Shown here: positions 19,619 to 26,155 of the stretch, piece after piece
Layout of the letters: every line of letters starts with the position of its first letter
Position numbering within the stretch: the first letter of the stretch is position 1
Source of the DNA: Maridesulfovibrio zosterae DSM 11974
Lineage (GTDB): Bacteria; Desulfobacterota; Desulfovibrionia; Desulfovibrionales; Desulfovibrionaceae
Length of the DNA: 64,000 nt
NCBI RefSeq assembly: GCF_000425265.1
Contig: NZ_AUDC01000019.1
Span: forward strand, 36,835 to 100,834
Direction: 5' to 3'
Notes under the pieces: model-generated
The model's database searches: none
The model's input: the letters and a program-made list of their open reading frames with translations, nothing else
What the model was told of the DNA's origin: nothing
Position numbers and translations under genes: made by a program

Positions 19619-19759
19619 TATTTGCCTTTTGGGATGGATATACTCTGAAATGTCAGAGAAGCGACAATTTAAGCGTGTGTCCATAGTTTTGTAGCTTGAT
19701 TAATGTTTTGTCTATACGTTTTGGTGTGTTTCTTTTAACCCAATTTAAGGAGATTTAAA

Positions 19760-20050
19760 ATGGATTTAGTTAGAGACGTAGATGTGCCTTGTATGGCTGA
19801 AGGAATCGGTACAGGGAAATTGACGATTAAACACTCTTCAGGTTCTTGTGGACAGCCCATATTTGTTGCTGATTCTTCGTCAACTGTATACGGACCTACC
19901 GAGGTTATGGCAATCAGACCGATAGAAGGGCATACTTACTCAGAAGATCAGCTTGAGTATGTAAGATATCACGGGTTACAGATACATGGTGCGCGTGCAT
20001 GGTATATGGATGGATGGGCTCCTTCTAGTCATAAATGTGAAGGACACTAA
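19760..20050 (+). CDS. Hypothetical 96-residue protein
   Basis: Preceded by a strong AAGGAG 8 bases before the ATG. The product has no signal peptide or membrane segment. It contains CMAEGIGTGKL, SSGSCGQPIF and a C-terminal HKCEGH. I do not recognise it. Good ribosome binding and balanced codon use argue that it is a real gene. Confidence 0.6.
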   Translation: MDLVRDVDVPCMAEGIGTGKLTIKHSSGSCGQPIFVADSSSTVYGPTEVMAIRPIEGHTYSEDQLEYVRYHGLQIHGARAWYMDGWAPSSHKCEGH

Positions 20051-20132
20051 TTTCTACTGAGAAAATTTTTGATATTTTTTGAAATTATTTTTTAAAAATG
20101 TGATTTTACTTGTTAGTTGGTTTCAAAAATTA

Positions 20133-20163
20133 AAGGTTTAGCTCAAATTTTGAGCTAAACCTT
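20133..20163. repeat. 13-bp perfect inverted repeat
   Basis: AAGGTTTAGCTCA (20133-20145) and TGAGCTAAACCTT (20151-20163). There is no U-run, so it may be an element boundary or a weak terminator between the 96-residue gene and the IS remnant. Confidence 0.5.
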
Positions 20164-20201
20164 GAAATACTGCATAAATAAGGGACAGATCCTTTTTTAG
20201 G

Positions 20202-20405
20202 TTAAGAAGCTAGTTTTTGGTTACGGTAATAGTCCTGTTTAAATCGATCTGGCGAGACATATCCGATCCCGGCATGTCTGCGTTTTCTGTTGTAGAAAAT
20301 TTCAAGGTAAATAAAAATATCCTGCCTTGACTGCTCACGATTTTTATAGACGGTTCGGTTTACCAGCTTCCTTTTTAGTTTGCTGAAAAAGTTCTCTGCT
20401 ACATC
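20202..20405 (-). pseudogene. IS3-family transposase (OrfB) C-terminal remnant
   Basis: The minus-strand frame reads VAENFFSKLKRKLVNR, then YLEIFYNRKRRHAGIGYVSP and FKQDYYRN before the stop at 20204-20202. These are the C-terminal part of the IS3/IS150-type rve integrase domain. A stop (TAG) immediately upstream and missing N-terminal sequence show a dead fragment. It sits next to the tRNA-Leu scar, so it marks a recombination hotspot. Confidence 0.85.
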
Positions 20406-20498
20406 CTATATCGAAAAAAGGGTGTAAGAAATACCTGAAACAAGAAATGGGTTTATAAGAATCTTTACTAAAAATTCTTATAAACCCCTGTCTTTACA

Positions 20499-20553
20499 TG
20501 GTACCCAGAGCGGGACTTGAACCCGCACAGCCGTAAAGCCGAGGGATTTTAAG
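20499..20553 (-). tRNA. 3' half of tRNA-Leu(UAA): attachment-site scar
   Basis: On the minus strand the sequence runs from the anticodon loop (CTTAAAA, anticodon TAA at 20551-20549) through the variable arm, the T-arm (GCGGG TTCAAGT CCCGC) and the acceptor strand to CCA. The 5' half is missing: upstream bases do not form the anticodon stem or D-arm. The tyrosine integrase starts 144 bases away. This is the classical footprint of integration at a tRNA 3' end. The intact gene should lie at the other end of the element, outside the window. Confidence 0.85.
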
Positions 20554-20696
20554 CCCGTATAAAAAGATTCAGCCAATTGTTCATTAATGTCCATAACCGC
20601 TTTGAATACAAAATGTTCATCGGTTATTACTCTGTCTACACAGCCAGTAAAGTCTGTGAGTGTATCAGAAAAAAGTGGGACAGGAGTGGGACAGAT

Positions 20697-21884
20697 ATGG
20701 CAGCAGGAAAATTTGAAGCGAGCAAGTATACCGGAGTGAGATTCCGGTGCCACAAAACACGCAGGCATGGTGTTCAGCCCGATAAATACTATGTGATCAG
20801 GTACAAGGTCAATGGTCGGCTCAGAGAAGAAGGACTTGGCTGGGCTTCGCAGGGATGGTCTCCGGCTAAGGCTCATAAAATCCGCTCTGAGGTTGTAGCA
20901 AATATCAAGCTTGGAGTCGGTCCGCAGTCTCTTGAAAATTTCAGGGCAATTAAAGCTGAAAAGGAGCGGGCGAAGTTCGTTGAGCAGCAGGCTCGCAAAA
21001 CTTTTTCTGAAGCAGGCGAAATCTACATTGAAGAGTACGCCAGAAATAACAAGAAAAGTTGGAAGCACGACCGCACGCGATTCAGAATGCACCTGCTGCC
21101 AGTTCTTGGAAAGATTGCTCTTGATGATCTGACCTTTCAGCATATCGAAGATCTCAAAGTCACTGTAGCAGGAAAGGGACTTGCCAAGGCCACGGTTGGG
21201 CAGTGTCTCGCCCTTACACGTCAGATCTGTAATTACTCTATTCAAAGAGGCTGGCTTAACGGAGCTAATCCTGTCAAAGGCGTTAAGTTTCCGAGGCTCA
21301 ACAACCGCAGGCTTCGTTACTTCTCTGTTGAAGAGGAGATTGCTTTTTTCAAACTGGCTGCAGAGCGGGGGTACACTGACTGCCACGATATCTGCCTGCT
21401 CAGTCTTTATACCGGCATGCGGATGGGAGAAATTTTTGCGCTTACCAGACAGGATATTGATCTGGTTGAGAACCGTATCATTATTAAAGGAGAGGCGGGA
21501 GCCGATGACGGCCCCAAGTCCGGAGTAAGCAGGGTTGCTTACATCACTGAAAAGATAAGGCCTATGCTCGCAGCCAGAATTCCGGAACTGAAGAGCATGG
21601 AGGCTTTGCTTTTTCCCAAGCCTTCCGGTGAAGCGCGCAGGGAGATCGGGCAGAATTTCAAAACTCTGATTAAGCATCTCGGATGGAATGATGGCGTCTC
21701 TGACCGCCGCTTGCGTTTTTGTGCTCATTGTTTCCGTCATACTTTTGCTTCCCGGCTCGTTGCCAAGTGTGTTCCGCTTCCTGTTGTTCAAAAAATGATG
21801 GGGCATGCTACTATCCAGACCACTATGCGCTACACTCATACTCACGATGACCAGTGCCGCAATGCTGCTCAGCTTCTTCTTTAG
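20697..21884 (+). CDS. int: Tyrosine site-specific integrase
   Basis: A 395-residue integrase of the phage/integrative-element type. An N-terminal arm-binding domain and a SAM-like core-binding domain precede the catalytic domain. The catalytic residues are visible: Arg in YTGMRMGE, His-x-x-Arg in HCFRHTFAS, and His with Tyr in MMGHATIQTTMRYTH. ATG 20697 is chosen because AGGAG lies 10 bases upstream; the longer open frame would overlap the tRNA-proximal att region. It sits directly beside the tRNA-Leu scar and presumably integrates the element there. Confidence 0.93.
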   Translation: MAAGKFEASKYTGVRFRCHKTRRHGVQPDKYYVIRYKVNGRLREEGLGWASQGWSPAKAHKIRSEVVANIKLGVGPQSLENFRAIKAEKERAKFVEQQARKTFSEAGEIYIEEYARNNKKSWKHDRTRFRMHLLPVLGKIALDDLTFQHIEDLKVTVAGKGLAKATVGQCLALTRQICNYSIQRGWLNGANPVKGVKFPRLNNRRLRYFSVEEEIAFFKLAAERGYTDCHDICLLSLYTGMRMGEIFALTRQDIDLVENRIIIKGEAGADDGPKSGVSRVAYITEKIRPMLAARIPELKSMEALLFPKPSGEARREIGQNFKTLIKHLGWNDGVSDRRLRFCAHCFRHTFASRLVAKCVPLPVVQKMMGHATIQTTMRYTHTHDDQCRNAAQLLL

Positions 21885-22111
21885 ACCAGCGGGTCAGATT
21901 CCTTTATGAACCAGTCCACAAACTGTTCACGAGAATAAAAAACTTTGCGTCCGCGCTTAAATCGTCCTTCGATGGGCCCAGCTCCCTGACAATCCAACAT
22001 GCGCATTGTTTTGGCTTTGATAAGTCCACCTGTGTGTTCTTCAACTCCTCTTCTGCAAAGTATAGGGGGCAGGGTTTTAATAAGGTGCTCTCTCAGTTCT
22101 TCGCGTGTCAT
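21881..22111 (-). CDS. Excisionase-like small winged-helix protein
   Basis: A 76-residue basic protein, convergent with and overlapping the 3' end of int by 4 bases. MLDCQGAGPIEGRFKRGRKVFYSREQFVDWF resembles the AlpA/Xis-type winged HTH of the MerR superfamily. ATG 22111 is preferred because GGAG lies 7 bases upstream. A role as recombination directionality factor is inferred from size, fold and position. Confidence 0.65.
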   Translation of the reverse strand: MTREELREHLIKTLPPILCRRGVEEHTGGLIKAKTMRMLDCQGAGPIEGRFKRGRKVFYSREQFVDWFIKESDPLV

Positions 22112-22125
22112 TTTTAACTCCATTT

Positions 22126-22566
22126 TTAATTATGAGGTTTAAAGCTGCCGTTGGTATCAAGGCCGCAGAGGAGTTCCTGAATTGCTGTCATAGCTTCCTG
22201 ACCTTCTTTACGAATCCGTTTCTTGTCATTGTCATTAAGGTTTCCACGTTCAATGGTTTCACCGTATACGGCAATGAGTTCACCGAATTCTTTTACAGCT
22301 TTAATCAGAGACGCATTTGATCCGTTTCCGTCAGGAATTTTGATAAACAGTCCTCTCATATCTGCTGCGAGCAGTTGCATGGGAGAATCAGAGCTGCAAG
22401 CTTTCATCAAGGGAACGAGTAGTTCAGCACCAAGTTTGTGGCTGGTGTTTTCTGAGTTCAGTTCATTCATAAGGACATGGTATTTTTTATCGACAATGGC
22501 CGCCACTTCACGGGCTCCAATATCAGAATCAATGACCATTTTACGAACTGTATCTGTTAACTTCAT
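22126..22566 (-). CDS. Phage CII-like regulatory protein
   Basis: A 146-residue protein beginning MKLTDTVRKMVIDSDIGAREVAAIVDKKYHVLM. A following segment, ENTSHKLGAELLVPLMKACSSDSPMQLLA, matches the phage regulatory CII (CP76-type) family of temperate phages. It lies in a run of minus-strand phage control genes. AGGAG precedes the ATG. Confidence 0.7.
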   Translation of the reverse strand: MKLTDTVRKMVIDSDIGAREVAAIVDKKYHVLMNELNSENTSHKLGAELLVPLMKACSSDSPMQLLAADMRGLFIKIPDGNGSNASLIKAVKEFGELIAVYGETIERGNLNDNDKKRIRKEGQEAMTAIQELLCGLDTNGSFKPHN

Positions 22567-22651
22567 GAAATTACTCCTGAAATATATACCAATGTTAACG
22601 TGACCCTACGCAAAAGAAGACGTAATTTTCGTCTAGATGTATTCCAATAAA

Positions 22652-22930
22652 TTAAGGCTTTTTACGCTTGGGACCGCTTTTTTCTCTGCTTCGTGCCGGA
22701 AGAATTTCTTCAGGCATGCCGTATTCGTTGCGTAAAATTTTGATGTATTTCTGAGGGCATTCACCGCTACGAATGATACAGGAAACTCTGGAAGGGGTGA
22801 GGTCAAATCTTTCTGCCAGCGCAACGTTGGTGAGCCCGTTTTTCTCCATCCACGCACGGCGCAGGAAATGGTCCGGAATAGATTCAGTTGTAAAGGGGGC
22901 TTGCGCTGAGTCTTTAGTTTGGTTAATCAT
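22652..22930 (-). CDS. Small phage-type HTH DNA-binding protein
   Basis: A 92-residue protein with a helix-turn-helix, NVALAERFDLTPSRVSCIIRSGE, and a basic tail. It is divergently oriented to the CI-like repressor, with a 113-base shared control region, so it is the likely Cro-like partner. ATG 22930 is preferred over the adjacent TTG; GAGG lies upstream. Confidence 0.65.
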   Translation of the reverse strand: MINQTKDSAQAPFTTESIPDHFLRRAWMEKNGLTNVALAERFDLTPSRVSCIIRSGECPQKYIKILRNEYGMPEEILPARSREKSGPKRKKP

Positions 22931-22998
22931 CAATGGAACCTCAATCAGTTGATGTTTATTTTGATTTGATGTGTGTTGTTGAGTGAAGAGATAACAAA

Positions 22999-23032
22999 AT
23001 CTCGTAGTATGTCAATAAAAACTCGTAGAAAA
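22999..23032. promoter_or_regulatory. Putative operator: two direct CTCGTAG repeats
   Basis: AAAATCTCGTAG and AAAACTCGTAG lie with CTCGTAG at 23001-23007 and 23022-23028, exactly 21 bases (two helical turns) apart. They sit in the divergent region between the two HTH genes, where repressor operators are expected. Confidence 0.5.
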
Positions 23033-23043
23033 AGTGGGTTTTC

Positions 23044-23448
23044 TTGTTGTCTTCAAGTTTTAGCGAGCGACTTAATATGATTATCAAGGAATTTAAACTT
23101 GATAAGGCTTCTCTGGCAACGGCAGGGGGAATCAAACCTCAGACTGTTTCTGGGTATATAAATGATGGTCGCTTACCCAATCAGCGTACTCTCGAGTTGT
23201 GGCTACGAGAATTTAAAGTCGATGGTACTTGGTTACTTACCGGTGAAGGGGAAATGTTTGCTGAGAGTGAGCAATCTTTTGAAGACAATTTACCTTTATT
23301 TACCAAAAGACTGATGGATGTAGAACAATCTATGGGAAAGGCCGCAAGACTCGCCAAGCTGGAAGCCATGAAGGCTGTCATTGAAGGCGAGATTGAGGAT
23401 GAAAAAAATATTCGGCTCGGAGACAGAGAGCAAATAGTCAGTGGATAG
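23044..23448 (+). CDS. CI-like phage repressor, N-terminal HTH type
   Basis: A 134-residue protein with a lambda-repressor-like HTH (KASLATAGGIKPQTVSGYINDGRLPNQRTLELWLREF) and the motif VDGTWLLTGEGEMF found in short phage CI-type regulators. There is no S24 protease domain. It probably starts at TTG 23044. Its last 20 or so codons lie inside a direct repeat that also ends the 24371 gene, so the C-terminus is duplicated or was exchanged. Confidence 0.7.
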   Translation: MLSSSFSERLNMIIKEFKLDKASLATAGGIKPQTVSGYINDGRLPNQRTLELWLREFKVDGTWLLTGEGEMFAESEQSFEDNLPLFTKRLMDVEQSMGKAARLAKLEAMKAVIEGEIEDEKNIRLGDREQIVSG

Positions 23449-23529
23449 AAAGCAATTCTGATTGGCCCTCATTTATTAAAGGAATGTGGGTCAATTTTTT
23501 TAGCTGAAAATGGTGTGATTTTGGAAATT
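23374..23529 (+). repeat. Long direct repeat, copy 1
   Basis: About 155 bases nearly identical to 24557-24719, covering the repressor's C-terminal codons and the following intergenic sequence. Only a few substitutions and one small indel near the 3' part separate the copies. Confidence 0.9.
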
Positions 23530-23571
23530 AAGATTTCGTAGTGAAATTTTAAATACTATAGGGGTGGAGTC

Positions 23572-24369
23572 TTGTCGGTAACTTCAATTTTTATATTGCT
23601 TGCAGTTTTAGCTCTTGTTTATCGTTTTTTTAAGCCCAAACGCAAAGATCCTAAGATTGCGAAGAAAGCGGAGGGTTTCACTGAGAATCCCAACGCTGCA
23701 ACTTTGTTGCGCTCTGAAGAATATATTGAGCGGATGCGTAAGTTTCATGAAAGGTGTAATCAAACAAATTTAACCTGGAAGGAGAGGCTTAAACATCACG
23801 GAGATGAGGGCGAGCTGAAAATTCTAGGCCACTGTGAACTTGTTGGAAAATCTGCTGTATATACAAATGTGGGACTAGTTCATAATGCCGAAAAGTGTGA
23901 ATTGGACGTGCTTGCCCTATGTAAATATGGATTAGTCCATATAGAAGTAAAGAATTATTCAGGTTGTTATTCTCCAGCCAAAGATTGCACATTCTATAGG
24001 CCTGAAAAATGGCAGAAACTATGGAAGAATAAGCTGACAGTTGTTAGATCTCCAGCCGTTCAAGCCGTTAGGGCGCGTGAAATATTACAGGATGCTTTTT
24101 CATCTATTATAAAAGACGAAATACCACTCTTCTCAATTATAACATTTGCTAATGATAAACTGCAAATTTCTAAAATAGTCGAAGATAGGGTGGCAATTTG
24201 TAAGTCAGAAACTTTTCAAGATATTTTTGAAGAGTTTGTGACTGGTAAAAATCCAGAATTTTCAGAAAAAATAGATCCAGTTATTGCTGCAAAGTTCTTG
24301 GCCAAGCTGCAGGGAAGTGGGCTGCTTCCTGCTTTTTATGCTCCAGAAACATTTAGGTGCTACAGGTAG
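23572..24369 (+). CDS. NERD-domain (nuclease-related) membrane-anchored protein
   Basis: A 265-residue protein. An N-terminal membrane segment (SIFILLAVLALVYRFF) is followed by a NERD domain: GDEGELKIL, then ELDVLALCKYGLVHIEVKNYSG, the restriction-endonuclease-like D...ExK core. NERD proteins are predicted nucleases and often occur in defence islands. The start is TTG 23572 with GGTGGAG upstream. The gene lies exactly between two long direct repeats, so it looks like an inserted cassette in the phage regulatory region. Confidence 0.75.
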   Translation: MSVTSIFILLAVLALVYRFFKPKRKDPKIAKKAEGFTENPNAATLLRSEEYIERMRKFHERCNQTNLTWKERLKHHGDEGELKILGHCELVGKSAVYTNVGLVHNAEKCELDVLALCKYGLVHIEVKNYSGCYSPAKDCTFYRPEKWQKLWKNKLTVVRSPAVQAVRAREILQDAFSSIIKDEIPLFSIITFANDKLQISKIVEDRVAICKSETFQDIFEEFVTGKNPEFSEKIDPVIAAKFLAKLQGSGLLPAFYAPETFRCYR

Positions 24370-24370
24370 A

Positions 24371-24631
24371 ATGATGATTGATATTTGGGGATGGCGTCGG
24401 AAAAGAGGTCTTAGTGATAAGTATGAGAGTATGGAAAATTATGAGCAGGGTTTTGATAAAATTCTGGTTGAGGGAATGTATCATGCTGAAGATTCAAAGT
24501 CTGGAAAATTAACGGACAGTTATTTTTGTCGGGGTGATGAGCTTTTGGAAGAGCAGGTTGTCGTTGAAGGCGAGATTGAGAATGAAAAAAATATTCGGCT
24601 CGGAGACAGAGAGCAAATAGTCAGTGGATAG
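24371..24631 (+). CDS. Small ORF with duplicated repressor tail
   Basis: An 86-residue product whose last 22 residues (EGEIENEKNIRLGDREQ and following) repeat the C-terminus of the CI-like protein because they lie in the second direct repeat. The first 60 residues are not recognised. It begins 2 bases after the NERD gene stop, so it may be cotranscribed with it or may be a chimera made by the duplication. Confidence 0.45.
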   Translation: MMIDIWGWRRKRGLSDKYESMENYEQGFDKILVEGMYHAEDSKSGKLTDSYFCRGDELLEEQVVVEGEIENEKNIRLGDREQIVSG

Positions 24632-24719
24632 AAAGCAATTCTGATTGGCCCTCATTTATTAAAGGAATGTGGGTCAATTTTTGGGGCTGAAAGCTGAAAA
24701 TGGTGTGATTTTGGGAATT
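24557..24719 (+). repeat. Long direct repeat, copy 2
   Basis: Partner of 23374-23529, offset by 1,183 bases. Recombination between the copies would delete the NERD gene and restore a single repressor-like tail. Confidence 0.9.
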
Positions 24720-25044
24720 GTTTTTTTTGATTTGAGTTTATGAATACGTTGATGGTGAGCTTTTTTTTTTGGAGTTCAAGCGTAAATAATATCTTTAATT
24801 TATTTTTTGTGGAAATCATCAGTGCATAAGCTAACGTGAAAAAAATATGAACTCATTTAGACGAGTTAGCAGTAATAATCTCTCAAGTGAAGATTGTTAC
24901 GAGTATACTTTTTTGGCGTGATAATATATAAAATATCGTCGTTATAAGTGTTGTGATCAATAAGGGGAGGCTTTTCGTTATGTATTTGAATTAACAACAT
25001 AACGATTAATGATTCTTGTATGGTAATCAGTAAGGGGAGACTTT
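24720..25044. other. 325-base intergenic region before the secreted-protein cluster
   Basis: No gene. It contains a small duplication of the ribosome-site region: ATCAATAAGGGGAGGCTTTT near 24957 and ATCAGTAAGGGGAGACTTT before ATG 25045. The first copy precedes a five-codon ORF (ATG TAT TTG AAT TAA). It probably holds the cluster promoter. Confidence 0.4.
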
Positions 25045-26145
25045 ATGTTTATTGATGTTTATAAATTTAAATTAATGTTTTTGGTGGCTATTTCTATGCT
25101 TCTTGGCGGATGTGCGGGCATGAATGTCTCAGCAGATCACGAAAGTAGTATGAAAGAAACATTTGGGGAAGAGTATTATATTCCAAGGCGACCGACAGAC
25201 CATACTAATATCGGTTTTTGGTATTCACCTTCGCGTGGACTACAGCCAGACAGAGGCTCTACGGATAATATTGAACTTAGGGTTGACCGATCACATGACG
25301 GTGTTCAAAAAGATTTTGCATACAGCTTAGGAACTGGAATCCAAGGTCAGAGTCTTGCCGGTCCGGCCGGTGAGGCTGGAATAGAGGTAGGCAACAAGGA
25401 GCTTGCTGACATTGAAGGTTTGGAAATAATCAAGCCAGTTAATATTGGTGATATTCCATTTAAACCTGCAGTCGCTTATGTGACTGAGGCACTTCGTCTA
25501 AAATATTATGACCTTGATGGTGAAAGTCGGTTTAGGACTGAAGTGGGGGCAAAGGCCGCAGGAGGTCTCGGTGTGGGGTCGGGAAATGTCGCAGGAGGTA
25601 TTAATGGGCATACGGGAACCAGTGGGCGCGGTCTTGTAGTGGCCTATAAATTGGAAATGCTTGACGAGATTACCGCTGATAGTTCTGGTATTATGAAACT
25701 CCCCCTAAATAAGAGTATTTTTTATGACAAAGGCGCTCTTATTGCCGACGTTAAATATGAACTCATTGAACCTGGTTCAGGAAAATACCTTCCTGAGGAT
25801 ATCTGGTGGATTTGCGATGAAGCCGAAGCTGTCAGCAGTAGTGTTGTAGCTGCCTGGGTGGTTAGGATCACCTCCATGGAATCTAATGCTGTGGATTATA
25901 GTATAGGAATACCTGCTTACCCTTCTGTGCATGGCTGTAAGAACTTCTCAACTGTTTTGGATAGCTACATTGATCCTGCCACTGATAAAGTTATACGCAG
26001 CAGGGTTAATTTGACTATACTGGATGCCGAGACTGACGATTCGTTGAAGCCCAAAAAATGGGATGCGCGAATTAAGTTCACTAAGGAAACGTTCACCACC
26101 AAGGTGGTTGCGCCTGAAGAGTTAAGCAAGAAAGCTAAAAAATAG
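25045..26145 (+). CDS. Secreted lipoprotein of unknown function (secreted cluster gene 1)
   Basis: A 366-residue protein. The N-terminus has a hydrophobic segment ending in a lipobox, SMLLGGC, so it is a predicted lipoprotein. The mature part contains a glycine-rich stretch (GAKAAGGLGVGSGNVAGGING) and no domain I know. GGGGAG lies 5 bases before the ATG. It starts a four-gene run of exported proteins with short gaps (10, 17 and 15 bases), probably one operon. It may be part of an envelope structure; function unknown. Confidence 0.7.
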   Translation: MFIDVYKFKLMFLVAISMLLGGCAGMNVSADHESSMKETFGEEYYIPRRPTDHTNIGFWYSPSRGLQPDRGSTDNIELRVDRSHDGVQKDFAYSLGTGIQGQSLAGPAGEAGIEVGNKELADIEGLEIIKPVNIGDIPFKPAVAYVTEALRLKYYDLDGESRFRTEVGAKAAGGLGVGSGNVAGGINGHTGTSGRGLVVAYKLEMLDEITADSSGIMKLPLNKSIFYDKGALIADVKYELIEPGSGKYLPEDIWWICDEAEAVSSSVVAAWVVRITSMESNAVDYSIGIPAYPSVHGCKNFSTVLDSYIDPATDKVIRSRVNLTILDAETDDSLKPKKWDARIKFTKETFTTKVVAPEELSKKAKK

Positions 26146-26155
26146 GGCGTAAAAT

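Noticed and set aside
20133..20163. Inverted repeat as a terminator.
   Set aside because: Perfect stem but no U-run on either side; kept only as a repeat.
20478..21845. Long 455-codon minus-strand open frame opposite the integrase.
   Set aside because: It is an antisense shadow of int and runs over the tRNA scar. Its product has no recognisable motifs.
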